Shown: piece after piece, positions 1 through 11,530 of the stretch
How positions within the stretch are numbered: the stretch's first letter is position 1
How the letters are laid out: each line of letters opens with the position of its first letter
Source: Acestrorhynchus altus
Lineage: Eukaryota; Chordata; Actinopteri; Characiformes; Acestrorhynchidae
Length of the DNA stretch: 64,000 nucleotides
NCBI GenBank assembly: GCA_034509495.1
Contig: CM067503.1
Location: 47,434,274-47,498,273, forward strand
Direction: 5' to 3'
The notes under the pieces: model-generated
Databases searched by the model: none
What the model was told of the DNA's origin: nothing
The model's input: only the letters and a program-made list of their open reading frames with translations
Position numbers and translations under genes: made by a program

Positions 1-479
1 ACTTTCTGTGGAGAGATTTGTCCTGTAGGGTCAGTCGTGGGACTAAATGTAGCCCAGCTGACGTCGGATCAGCTGCTCGCTCGTTTAAGCTTATTTTAAC
101 TCGTTTAAGAGGTTCAAAACCTCGCTTGTGCGAGTGGAAGCTTCTCGTTCAGCTCAGTGTGCTAATGAAAACTCTAGGGTGGTTGAAACTTCTGTGACGT
201 CTGTCCCTCGTTATTCGCCCAAAAAGCGTGAAAACGTTTTAAACGCGGTTGCAGGTTGGAGATATTCTACAGCGTAGCTCTTGGAATTAGCGATTCCACC
301 ATAAATGGTGCAGAACTTGCAGGAGGCACAGTCACTGTGTCAATGTTTTAAGATGGAATTTCTTAAAATGGCCGTAATATACTGTCCAAACATATAAGCC
401 TTGTGACGGACCAAAGTTAAGATGGCTTTGATGACAAATGAAGGAATGGGAAGTAAACAGAGCTTGGATCTGTTCTTAC
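1..479 (-). other. tnfrsf21 intron 3 (partial)
   Basis: This is non-coding sequence downstream, in gene direction, of the exon 3 donor. No exon, repeat or element was recognised. The conserved DR6 continuation into the death domain is not seen here, so the next exon is outside the window. Confidence 0.8.
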
Positions 480-1013
480 CTTGGCCATTGGAGTAGTAGA
501 TCCATTTCTCCTTGATGTGTGCAGGGGAGCTGGGCTTCTTGTGAATGGCCTTCTCCATGATGCTGCTGGGGTCCTGCCGGGGTCCCTTCTTGAGCACCCG
601 TGAGCTTCGTTTGATGCTGCACACCACAATCACCACCAGCACCAGCAGCAACAGCAGCACGATCATCCAGGGCAGGTGCTCGTTGATGTCGAAGTGCTTG
701 TGCATGCTGGGCCGAGGTGAGCCTCTTCGAATGGGCCTATAGACCAGGCCCTGCCCCTTATCTTCTGACAGTGTATCCATGGCCTGCTGATCAGCAGTCT
801 GGGCATTGCCTGATGTTGGGTTCTTGTCGGGCCAACTCAAAGAATCCTCTGTAGAAGCACTTGGGCCCTCTGTGTCTTCCAGGCTGGCATCTGAGATGCT
901 TGTGGGTGTGGCAACATCTGCAATGCTCAAGGCCATTTGTAGGCTGCTGGGAAGCTGTGTTGCAGAGACCTTGATGGCTGTTGATGGCCAGACTAAAGTA
1001 GATGCTGTGGGCA
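480..1013 (-). CDS. tnfrsf21: tnfrsf21 exon 3: stalk, transmembrane helix and juxtamembrane segment
   Basis: The exon enters in phase 1 (acceptor …TTAAGCAG, first bases TG completing a Val codon) and leaves in phase 1 at donor GTAAGA after 480. It encodes about 178 residues. Roughly the first 105 are a Ser/Thr/Pro-rich stalk. The strongly conserved FDINEHLPW leads into a transmembrane helix rich in Leu, Val and Ile (about 613-672 on the DNA). After it come the basic stop-transfer KRSSRVLKK, the block GPRQDPSSIMEKA and EKWIYYSNGQ. This is the membrane-proximal architecture of DR6. The following exon, expected to start the death-domain region, lies left of the window. Confidence 0.95.
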
Positions 1014-1605
1014 CTGCTTAAGACAAGGCAGAGAGAGAGACAGAGAGAGAAAGAGAGGGAGATGTAATGGGGACATTGTGGGCAGGAGAGAAGAATGAAG
1101 GGAATTAAATACACTCCTAAAGATGCGCTTAACCCAGACAGCAAAACAGAAGAGAGAACATCTAGCATGTTAATCCCAGCCACCAGCAAGCTGCCACCCG
1201 GGGTTAGAGGTAAAGTGGAGCTTTGCCAGTAAGCCTCCAGCTGTGCGGCACTGCCGACGTAATCTCAAGTGATTGCTCTGTTTGCTCTTTCAGGGGACTT
1301 TCTTCCCCATAAATCAAATATAATCTTAACACGGAGACTTTGTAACTATTTTTATGAACCTCTCAGTGCGACTGTACACTTAAGATCTAGAACTGAAGTC
1401 CTCACAGATATGAGCCGGAACTGTACACCGATCCTACTGTGGGAATATATCACTCAGTAGGAAAATCTTAAAAGCTCTGAAAGTCTGATCTGTTCGAAAG
1501 ATTAATATCACTGTATGTAACAATCTAATCCGAACAACAACGTATTTTAAATCCTTATTAGCATGAACTACTATGACTAACAATAAAACTGATACCTGCC
1601 ACGTC

Positions 1606-1606
<1 letters not shown>

Positions 1607-1670
<64 letters not shown>
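1607..1670. repeat. (AAT)n microsatellite
   Basis: About 21 perfect AAT units in tnfrsf21 intron 2. Confidence 0.98.
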
Positions 1671-1899
1671 CCCAGAGAAGTGGAGAAGAGAACATGAGCC
1701 ATCCAGACAACAACTTTATTCTGTACAAAGATCTCCCCAAACAACAAAAATCATGACACATTCATTTATATTAATCTATAGTGTGTATATTATATATTAT
1801 ATTGGTCTATTGATCATGTAATGTTTACAAATGTGTAAACAAAGAACTAGAGAGCTGATACGGTAACAATCATTCAAATTTCAAGAATAACAAAGCAGT

Positions 1900-1901
<2 letters not shown>

Positions 1902-1950
<49 letters not shown>
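1902..1950. repeat. (TA)n microsatellite
   Basis: Perfect TA run of about 24 units. Confidence 0.98.
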
Positions 1951-1954
<4 letters not shown>

Positions 1955-1978
1955 GTTGACTGAACAATTAACCAATTA

Positions 1979-2240
1979 ACTGGTTAATATATAAATATTG
2001 CATTAATTAACAATGAAAGCCATAGATTCTATAAACTGGACGTCGTTTGTGTGACATAACGACTCTTCTTCACTTGCATCTGCTCACAAATCAGCTCACA
2101 AAACTTCTATCTGTTTAATAACAAACGTAAGAACCTGTAGATCAGACAAATCTCAACTTACCGAATCAGGCAGGAATCTGAGTGACGGAAGTAAAGAGAC
2201 AAGAAACACAACGGATTCTCTACTGGTTCCCTGAAGAAAA
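1979..2240. repeat. direct repeat copy 1 in tnfrsf21 intron 2
   Basis: About 260 bases, nearly identical to 3600-3870, starting at TTAACTGGTTAATATATAAA and ending at GGTTCCCTGAAGAAA. Differences are a few substitutions and short indels. On the minus strand the copy contains GATTCGGTAAGTTG-like sequence that resembles a splice donor. Confidence 0.9.
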
Positions 2241-2373
2241 TACAGTATATATATGTTCATTGGCTAGTATGTCCATAAATCACTGATTAACAGTGGTCGC
2301 ATGTGAAATCTATCTTTATGTGTTAACTATACACTCTCTGGAACCATAAACGAGTAGTTAAACAACAACACAG

Positions 2374-2378
<5 letters not shown>

Positions 2379-2430
<52 letters not shown>

Positions 2431-2438
2431 TCTCTCTC
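2379..2438. repeat. (TC)n microsatellite
   Basis: Nearly perfect TC run with one CC interruption. Confidence 0.98.
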
Positions 2439-2794
2439 CTCTGTGGCTTTCTCTGGTCTGAGACCAGCTCATGCTCACTGCTGAAGGACAAATGTACGTT
2501 CTTCATGACTCAGGAATGACTAGTTGGACGTTTTACAGTCAGGATAAAAAAGCACAATGTACAGAAATCGAATTCTGAAACCTGTGTATTGTCTGAATAT
2601 GCCGAGTCTACGGTGTCATTTCGAGCCAGATCTCAGCTTCGATCTGCTCATTAATTCGGCGATTAGGAGCCGTTTTTCCACCTCTGAGAAATTTCAGCTC
2701 AGGCTCAGAAACAAGCCATTCATGCTTTTCATATAATCTGCCACAGAATATTACAATATTAATAGAACCTTACAACTTCCTGTTCCTGGGCGGA

Positions 2795-3030
2795 CATAGA
2801 ATTGCAGCTGCTAGAATGTTGACTGGAGGTAGGAGAAGGGTTCACATCCCACTGGTTTTAGCTTCACTCCTCTGGCTTCCTGTCCATTACAGGGTTCAGT
2901 GCTTTAAGTACTGGCTTTACATGGACAGGCCCTCTTATAAATCTCTGAGTTAATCTTCCGATCAGCTCCTGCTGGCTGTTCCTCTGCTCCAACTTAAGTT
3001 GAGGGCTGATCTTGCAGGTCCCTCTCCTAC
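2795..3030 (+). mobile_element. LINE ORF2 C-terminal remnant
   Basis: Broken frames read AAARMLTGG…, LASLLWLPVHYRVQ and FKYW…, the typical post-reverse-transcriptase segment (AAR…LASLHWLPVxxRI) of fish non-LTR retrotransposons. It contains stops and is inactive. Confidence 0.7.
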
Positions 3031-3039
3031 AGTTTAAAT

Positions 3040-3350
3040 CACCGTGACACTGAGGACTTCTGGAACAATCTGCTTCAGACAGATGAATCCAAAGCTGAAT
3101 TATTTGGACACAGTAACCGAAGACCAAACACAGCATTTGAGCAGAAGAAGCTCATAGCAGCTGTGAAGCATGGTGGTGGGAGTGTGAAGGTTTGGAGCTG
3201 CTCTGCTGCAGCAGGGTGTGGAGATCTCTCCATCATAGAAACCACTATGAGATCTTTATTGTATCAGAGGGGGTTTGAGGAGAACGGAAGTCTATACAAA
3301 GACTGATGCTGGAACATCACAGAGCTGAAAGAATTCCGCCTGGAGGAGTG
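3040..3350 (+). mobile_element. Tc1-like transposase remnant
   Basis: Broken frames read DESK.ELFG, AFEQKKLIAAVKHGGGSVKV and CSAAAGCGDLSII, the DDE-domain middle of Tc1/mariner transposases (KHGGGSVMVWGC). Stops and frameshifts show it is dead. A closer copy lies at 23330-23680. Confidence 0.75.
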
Positions 3351-3599
3351 GGAACGTCTTTGTTTCATGCAACTCATTGCATTAAGATTATAACAGTTTC
3401 TCATTTCTATTCAACTATTAAACGCAAACATATTTTGCTTTATGGAGAAATGTTAGCCACACCTTCTCCTACACGGCTTCTCACGCCATGGAAATAAGAG
3501 TTTCCAAATGCTGTATGAAAGAGGAGGTTTTGGGACAATATTTTAGTCCTTTTTAAAGCATAAGTTTAGCTTTTTACTGCGTAAACTGAACTTCATTCA

Positions 3600-3870
3600 T
3601 TAACTGGTTAATATATAAATATTGCATTAATTAACAATGAAAGCCATAGATTCTATAAACTGGACGTCGTTTGTGTAACATAACGACTCTTCTTCACTTG
3701 CATCTGCTCACAAATCAGCTTTGACTGAACTTCTATCTGTTTAATAACAAACGTAGGAAAAGAACCTGTAGATCAGACAAATCCCAACTTACCGAATCAG
3801 GCAGGAATCTGAGTGACGGAAGTTAAAAGGCAAGAAACGCAACGGATTCTCTACTGGTTCCCTGAAGAAA
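3600..3870. repeat. direct repeat copy 2 in tnfrsf21 intron 2
   Basis: This copy lies 1.6 kb from copy 1. On the minus strand a TATATAA motif (about 3889-3895) lies just upstream of it, followed about 100 bases later by a consensus donor CG|GTAAGT (about 3792). This suggests a promoter plus 5' untranslated exon. Confidence 0.9.
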
Positions 3871-4911
3871 GGAAAGGCCTGTTATATACTGTTCACTCAG
3901 GTCGGTCGACTGATTTGAACCTCTAGGAGATGTAGGGGGTGGTCTACCTAAAATCCGAATAACAAAAGCTCCTCAACGACTACCTTTCACATTCAGTCTC
4001 CTCCTCCAACTGACACCCCACAGACACTGAAACTGAAGCACAACGGTGTCACTACTGTTCTATTATCTACACCAAACTGTTCTTCAAAGAACAGGACGTC
4101 TTTGGGCTCTCTGCAAAGCAAAGCTGTAACAACTGCAAAAATTCATTTTTGTGCTATTACAATTTTTTAGTGCTGTTACAATTCTTTAATGTGTTAAAAG
4201 TTTAGTGCTGTTACAATGTTGGGTCCTGTTTTGGTACATAAAAATATTTCATAGGTGGATTTCACATTGGACGAATCACAAAATACACAGCTCCAGAAAA
4301 ATGCCACGAAATGCAAGGAAATTCCATTAATAATCTCATTTAAACACCAACACTAATGTTCAGTGTTATGAGAATTAAAAAATCTCCATTTTTACACAGC
4401 TGTAGAATAACTTTAATGAACTGGGGACTCAAGATATCACTGGTAGGTATTGATGTTTCCTGTAGTTAGACATCTAGTTAGATTTTCAGTCAGACGATAT
4501 GATTCCTCAGTGCTTGGACAACCTTTTCCTAATGTTAGGGTTGAAACAATGGCATGACATTCCTTTCAGGTTACTGTTCCGTTACCGTTGAACAGAATTA
4601 CTGGGCAGTTTCTATTGCGGTCATGACTCAGTGATGGTAGGATGTTAAACGCACTGTAAGGGCAAGCTTGTCACCAGTATCGTATTCAGAGGTCAAAGAC
4701 TAAAGATTTTCTTTAAAGCAATGTTCTGGCCACCAATTCAATTTACACGATTTCCCCTTGACATTATAAAATTTCGAACTGTGGTGAAAGTACTCTTTGG
4801 CGTGAAGCACGATTAACAGCCCGTTCACTGTACCCAACAATTCTGCCTCCTCCTGAACCACATCCACTAAGGATCAGAACCACTCTGCTGCCAGTGCTTT
4901 TCCATTCTTAC

Positions 4912-5536
4912 CTCTCTGTGCTGAGTCAGTGGCAGTGTGTGTGGATGGAGAAGCTGAGGCTGGGCCCGTTGGCAGCGTTCCACACATGCTGTCCCTGTCC
5001 TCGGTGCCCTTGAGCACCAGCGTCAGACGTAGAGCCTGGCAGTCCGTGTGCGTCCGGCACCTCAGTGTGTTTGAGGCCACATCAGAGAAGGTCCCCCGTG
5101 GGCATCTACGGCAGCGCACGTCCTCCGTTTCACTGCCCTGCTTCCGGACACCCCAACCTGGTGGGCACAGCGAGTAGGAGCGGCACTCGCCTGCCTGGAC
5201 AAAACTGCCCGGAGGGCACGCGCATGTCTGGTCCGAAGTGGCGGTGCAGGGGGTCTTCTCAACAAATGGAGCCTGGCAGGGTCTCTGGCAGCGGTGGCAT
5301 TGCTGCACGCCATTCTCACCCCGTGTGAAGGTGCCCTCTGGGCAACGTCTGCACTCTCGCACGCTGGTCTCTGTGCAGTGAGACAATACATAGGTGCCTG
5401 CTGGGCACTTGTCGCACACCATTTGGCTGCCGGTGGCTGGGTTGATGTGGCGATAGTGGCGAGACGACAACGGTTCCTCTGTCGCCAGGGACTCAGGTGC
5501 AGAGGCCTTGATGTTACAGACCAGAGTGCACAGCAA
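4912..5536 (-). CDS. tnfrsf21: tnfrsf21 exon 2: rest of signal peptide and four cysteine-rich domains
   Basis: The exon encodes 208 codons plus one base. The acceptor is a CT-rich tract ending in TTTAG before 5536, and the donor is GTAAGA after 4912. The protein starts LLCTLVCN (end of signal peptide), then the mature N-terminus, then four TNFR cysteine-rich domains: CDKCPAGTYV…, RRCPEGTFTRGENG…, ACPPGSFVQAGEC… and RRCPRGTFSDV…. The segment PPGWGVRKQGSETEDVRC matches the DR6 family closely. DR6 is known to be a surface receptor that signals through a death domain and also binds an APP-derived ligand. There is no N-X-S/T sequon in the exon, whereas the human protein has several. No frameshift or stop is present. 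Confidence 0.94.
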
Positions 5537-7683
5537 CTAAAGAGAGAGAGACCAACAAAACCCAATAAGAAGCTTAGCATAATAATTATATTAATAATTA
5601 TTATACACTTGAGTGAACCCAAGACATGTGGTCTTTGGTGATGTTGACGTGGTGTTCAGGGCAGTTTACTTATTACTGCTTTTTGACACTTTTATAAATA
5701 TAAAAGTTGAGTGTGCCATCAAATACAGAAGACAAAGAGTGCTGCTTGACGCAACAGTGAATGCAGTCGCTGTGGTCATGATGGTCAATACAGTGCAACG
5801 CTGATAATGATAAACTGATGGAAACTGGTCAAGGAAAGTCACACATGCTTAAAATATATCCCTAAACTGATTCCTTTTCTTTTTTACTGTCTCCTATGTC
5901 CTGAGCTGCTCCTGCGGCCTGACTGATGCCGGTTCAAGTCCGTTCATGGTTGGGTGCTACTGACCGCCTCCTGCCTCCCAGTTCACTCACAGCACACTAG
6001 AGACGGCACAGCCGAGCATGTGACTGTTCAACCTGCATGGACTTCAGCAGTAATGGGAGGAGAACGGGTTCCCACTGTTTCCTCTCAAACTCTCTTTCTC
6101 TCAATCTGCGGAAGATTTCCTCGCTCGGTCAAAAGAGGCTCAGGCCCGGATCTCCATAAAGCTGCTTTGTGACACTTTCATTGTAAAAAGCACAATGTAA
6201 ATGAACATGAATTGAAACGGATTAGAAAGCGAGAATGGAATTCTTTAGTTCTGAAGTTCACGAGTCGTTTAAGAACGAGTCCGAATTGAGTTCCCATCTC
6301 TGGGAGACTCGTTCTCAACATGCGTCTGAAAGAAATATCAGAAACTGCTCGTCTTTTCATGCTTTAGCTGCAGAAAATCACGGTATCAAACACCTTCGGG
6401 AACCGTCGTGATGTCTGCATGCATTCGCACCATGGACGGTGACCTTCACAATGACTTTTACTGACAACAAGCCCGTAAATACACACCCACCTCCACTCTG
6501 AAGTGATTACAGATTTACTGCATTCTACAGCTGCCAAAGCCATTCAGAACAGTCTTCTGCCTCCCTTACCCAGCACTTACATCAGGTCTTACCTTAATGT
6601 TGACTGAACATGAAGTTCTGTATCTTACTGCCTACGTTTTATTCCTTCATCTAAAAGGGGCTTTGGCGAGAACAGGCAGATTTCTTCCACACTTTTTTGG
6701 CTGCCTTACGTAAAGCTGTTCCCAGTGAAGTGACAGGCGAAAGTAATGCACTCTAAAACGCAGTTCCCAAAGCTGCATCATCAGTTTTCACCTAAACTTC
6801 ACGTAAATCATTCTTTTAATGCTGTAATGGTCTCAGTCTGTGTTTTTACACCCGCACTTTTCAGTCTGGGGAAATCGAACGTGGTGTAATTCACTGGGGC
6901 AGGTGAACCCAAGACCCTTTGGAGGAGGTGGTCTCGGTCCAGTCCATTTGTGGTGAGAATGGGATACGACCCAAATACCGGTTTTATCCACAGGTTTGAG
7001 CTGAATGGCTCTGAAGGTGTAGTTTAAGATGGTTTGTTGGTCAGATAATCACTAGTCGTCTAATAGGCTCCTCTATAAAGTACCCAAGATTAATCAGAAT
7101 TGGGCAGAATAACTTTTTCATTTTGGTGCATCAGACTTTCCATTGTGTGAAAACAATCCAGACCACATTTTTTATATTTTCCATTTATTCATTTGAATCC
7201 AACAGAACCTGACAATCGAAGTCTGGCCGATTTCATGCTCAGATTTCATGTTTGCAAAGGTGCACATGTCCTCGTAGTCCAAAGATAGGGGTTTTTGGAA
7301 CCGCCCCTTTTTTGTTATATAACACTTTTTGGGAAATTTGCTCTTGAATGAACATGTCAGAATAACATCATCGTATCCACATCAATACTCTTAGTTTTTT
7401 ATTTTAAATTCCGTTGTAGTACAGGATACTCCCGATGGGTATTATCTTCAGGCCAAGGCCAGTTCTCTTGGGAACTGCGGGACCTGTATTAATTGTTATC
7501 AACAATTGCTACTCTTCTCCTGAATCTTCTAGATGACTTCTCACAGCGATTCTTTCTTTAAACACTGTGTGCTTCAATAAAATTTTACTGACATATTAGC
7601 TTGAATACCATATGTATTCCAACTCTTATTTGGAATTAATTTAAATCCCACACACACACACACGCATACACTAGTGAATTCAC

Positions 7684-7875
7684 ACACTAGGGGGCAGTGA
7701 GCACACGTGCCCGGAGTGGTGGGCAGCCCTATCCTCAGCACCGGGGAGCAGCTGGGGAGTTCGGTGTCTTGCTCAAGGGCACTTCATTCATGTCCTGCCA
7801 GTTCAGGGAATCAAACCGGCGACCTTTCAGTCACAAGGCTGGTTCCCGAACCACAAGTGTAAAAGAAATCCAGGC
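7684..7875 (-). mobile_element. tRNA-derived SINE, copy A
   Basis: Read on the minus strand it has a tRNA-like head (GGTCGCCGGTTTGATTCCCT, box B-like), then CTGGCAGGACATGAATGAAG, TGCCCTTGAGCAAG and GGGCAGTGAGC-type 3' words. The same unit occurs at 15224, 22638 and 37845. Confidence 0.75.
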
Positions 7876-9389
7876 CACGGCTGCTTAGGTTGGTCTCTGA
7901 CCTTTGAAACATTGTGGCCCGGATTCAACCCTGTTTTACACTTTTGTTAAGGTGCTTAAGACCACCTTACTTACTCAACAAACAACGTAAAACTGCTATT
8001 GACCGCAAACGTTTAGGAAGAGGCAACTGATTAATGTATGAATTTGTTGAGGAGAAATGTAATTTTTTGATGATTATTATGAAATTTGTCTTGGTCACCA
8101 GGAAAGAGGACTTTTGGGTTTGGGCTGAAACTTGTCAGGCTTTACTCTGTGGATTCCTTCAGAATCATCTTAATTTAATTTCTACATTAATTTCAGGTCT
8201 GACAGTAATTACATTTTGGAGATGGCTTGGGACAGCGAGGCCGCTGAGATGACCATGACATGAAAAGGCTGACAAAAGTGACGTCACCAATGACCAGTGA
8301 GTCTATGGCAGCCTCTCTGGATCAGACACATGTGCTGCTGTTGTAATGGGTTCTGGGTACTGTTCCAGGCTGAGGGTGCTGAGGGCAAAGCTGAACATGA
8401 ATAGCAATCAGCTGAAGCCAAGCTTTCTCATGAGCCTTTGCTCCACGGCAGAGCAATGCAGCGAGCTAGGAGCTTGTTTGAAGTGGGGCAGTGAAGGGAG
8501 CACTGTTGCAGATGGAGGCACAATGCCGGACGGCCCTGCCCCCACGTCCCCACAAAAACACAAACAGACAAAAAAAAAAACAGTCATGCCACAATGCCAC
8601 ACTGTTGCTTTAACAAGCAGGCCGGTGGGAGAATGTTTCTGACCAGTAAGCAGCTCAAAGACGAAGATGCAAAACAAAATACGGCAGAAATGTGCGTTTA
8701 GAAGTTATCATTTATTACTGTTATTATTATTTTTATGCAGTGCTGGGGATCGACATCGATTTCTCCATGCGGTTCCATTCATTACTGATTAATCATCAGC
8801 TACATGAACTGCAGCGTTGGTGGAGGAGTGGAGCCCAGCTTTATTAGCTGCAGCTGAAACTCAAAGCTCGGCTCAGCGTGAAAACAACCCTTACAGAAGT
8901 AAAACTGACGTTTCTCACACGGTTTCTTCTCTCGTAACCCCCCAGGAAGAGCTGGCAGACCGTGTTCCCTGTGGAACAGTCGGACCGCGATTCGGTCGAG
9001 TACAACACACGGTGTTTAGCCTGTAGACGGAAGCCTTTACATCATAGCTGCAACAAACATTTAGGTTGATGGAGTCGATTGGTCTGATGAATGTGACAGA
9101 ACCAGCCAGTTACAAATAACATTCTCTTATTGAACATGTGGAATTATTCATCCCTCACGGATAACTGAACACAAACAGAGCAGGTTCAGATGTCAGATTG
9201 GTGTTCATTATGTAACACAATCATACAGTCAAGTGAAACTCAATGGGCTTTGCCCTGCTCTCATGTCTAATATCCTCTTGACCGTCTGATTCCTTGAACT
9301 GTACACAGTTTTGTTTCGTGATACAGTTCTTGTTCGTATCAGTGTTTTTGTTACACTTTATTATTATGATATCCAACAGCTTTAGTGCA

Positions 9390-9560
9390 TGTTGCATTTT
9401 TTGGAGGTTCTTCAATCTAAAACTGTGAAGGAACCTTCAAGAGCCTCCAAGAACCCTTGTCCTTTTACCAAAGCTTCCTTGAAGCACCTTCAGAGGTTCC
9501 TCCACAGCTTCAAACTGAAGAACCTCCAAAAGTTCCTCAAGGATCTTGTACTTTTAAGTG
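9390..9560. repeat. GGTTCTTC/GGAACC dispersed repeat
   Basis: A stretch of AAGGAACCTTCAAGAGCCTC-like words in both orientations that could fold back on itself. A diverged relative lies at 22960-23095. Probably a MITE. Confidence 0.6.
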
Positions 9561-9969
9561 TAGTGTTCCTGTTATACACCTGACCTTCTCTGGTGGAAAT
9601 GGATCACAACACAGCCTTTTAATACATCCCACAAGTCCAAATTCATGGAAATGCAAAGGTTGCTCAGCATCAGATTGACATTCGTCATCCTGACAAATTG
9701 TCCTTCAATTCCAGAAGCCAGGGCTGATTTTTTTAGATGTTTTGAGATCGTCCACATAATAGATGGTACCCTTTGGAGCATCATCTAATGATTCATTCCA
9801 ACACGGATTGAATTAAAACCCCAACGTTTCAGTTAGTCATCAGAACCTCTCTACATGTGCTGAGCGTCAGCTGCTCTCGAAAGATTTAACAGGTTCTAGA
9901 TGCTCTCAAATGACTCATCACTTCCCAGAGCTGACTTGTGGGTGAGGCTCAGCCAAGAGATGGACAGAG

Positions 9970-9971
<2 letters not shown>

Positions 9972-10052
<81 letters not shown>
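9972..10052. repeat. (GT)n microsatellite
   Basis: About 40 perfect GT units in tnfrsf21 intron 1. Confidence 0.98.
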
Positions 10053-10054
<2 letters not shown>

Positions 10055-10379
10055 CCTCAGCCTATTACCATGCTACTGCAGCGCTGCATGACAGGTCATG
10101 AAAGGCTACAACAGCTCAGTATGTGCAGCTCCACCTTTTCCATCTGCTGTCTGGTTAAGATGTGGAACAAGGGATTGCAAATGTACTTCAACACTAATTC
10201 TACATCCCACGGCTTATTATTCCATAACTGCATAGAAATCCATGCGATTTTACAACACGAGTACACAAACAACCAGGCTGGATGCCTTCAGTTACTTCGT
10301 TTACTGATGTTTCGATCGTTTATGTCAGTAATTCATGTTGAACACACGAACAGTCATCTGAAAAGGTTAGGACACCCCA

Positions 10380-10940
10380 TGAACACCTTTGTCTTTTCTA
10401 ACATATTTAGAACTGATCCTCATTTTAACTATATTGAAAGATGGCGGAGACATAATTAAACCCATAAAACTGAAGAAATGTCTTAAATAAACAATTTGCA
10501 AAATGTAATTCTAATTTATTACTTTTGAAACAACAAGTCTGAACCAGGTGCAGAACATCAGCTGCAAACGATTAGACCATCTTTAGAGAGGACTTCGGAG
10601 GAGCCTGTCTAATTTACACCTTTACATTTAGTTGCTATGATGGAGAGATCTCCAGACCCTGCTGCAGGAGAGCAGCCCCAAACCATGACGCTTCCACCAC
10701 CATGCTTCACAGCTGCTATGAGGTTCTTGGGCTCAAATGCTGTGTTTGGATTGTGAAACATGTCTTCTGTTACTGTGTCCAAATAATTCAACTTTGGATT
10801 CATCTGTCCAGAGCACATTGTTCCAGAAGTCCTGCTCTTTGTCTAGATGTTCTCTGGAGAACTTAAGTCTTGCCCATATTATCAATCAATCTTGTTCTGT
10901 CTCTTTCTGATGGTAGATGCTGCTCTTTGACATCTACTGT
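10380..10940 (-). mobile_element. Tc1-like remnant, internally rearranged
   Basis: On the minus strand 10609-10860 encodes MNPKLNYLDTVTEDMFHNP, AFEPKNLIAAVKHGGG and SVMVWGCSPAAGSGDLS, a Tc1/mariner DDE segment. The part left of it (10380-10600) matches, in plus orientation, 5' pieces also seen near 48570-48760. The element is therefore a rearranged remnant. Confidence 0.7.
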
Positions 10941-11159
10941 AACAAAAGCTACCTGTATGTCCCGTGATGACACTTTAGGATTGATGGGGACTTGTCTACT
11001 CTTTGGTTGACCTTGCTAGGACAGTCTGACTTCTTGTCTGCCATGCTGGCAGTTGTTTGAAACATTCTTTTGTGCTTTATTTTCTGAATATATTTCTTAT
11101 ATATATATATATATAATTTTTGCCATTTTTTTGCCATTTGCCTATTAATTTAGACGTGC

Positions 11160-11530
11160 CAGTTACCCATCCCCCTAAGTAGCCTCCCACATTACATGCC
11201 CTGCTCTCAACGCCAGGGGGGAGAAACCGTCCATATGTTTCCTCCGAGTCATGTGACGATAGCCTACCGTCTCTTTTCCAACTGCCGCCATTTGTAACGT
11301 TGCCGAGCAGCCATCATGCTTGGAGGAGAACACCGGATCCCTGGATCTGACGCAATGGACGGCAGACGCCTGCGTCGCCCAGCAGGACACTTGTGAGATG
11401 TGGGAAGAGCGCCATCTACCCAATAAGCCAATTTCTCTCCCTCTGGACCCCGGATGCCAATGGTGAGTAGCATGAATTTGGATTCGAACCAGCAACCCCA
11501 GCATCATAGTGGTAGCGTCTTAGCCTGCTA
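11160..11530 (-). mobile_element. tRNA-derived SINE-like element
   Basis: On the minus strand it starts GCAGGCTAAGACGCTACCAC and has a box B-like GGTTCGAATCC (about 11480), then a long tail including GGGGTCCAGAGGGAG. The tRNA-like head and length fit a V-SINE-type element, but the family is not confirmed. Confidence 0.55.

Larger units (their letters stand above)
1014..4911 (-). other. tnfrsf21 intron 2
   Basis: The 3.9-kb intron contains an (AAT)n run, a (TA)n run, a (TC)n run, a LINE reverse-transcriptase remnant (about 2795-3030), a Tc1-like transposase remnant (about 3040-3350) and two direct copies of a roughly 265-bp unique-looking segment (1979-2240 and 3600-3870). The stretch 3900-4860 holds no recognised element. 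Confidence 0.85.

Noticed and set aside
5062..5622. 186-codon minus-strand frame overlapping tnfrsf21 exon 2
   Set aside because: Out-of-frame shadow of the true CRD exon; its cysteines do not follow the TNFR pattern.
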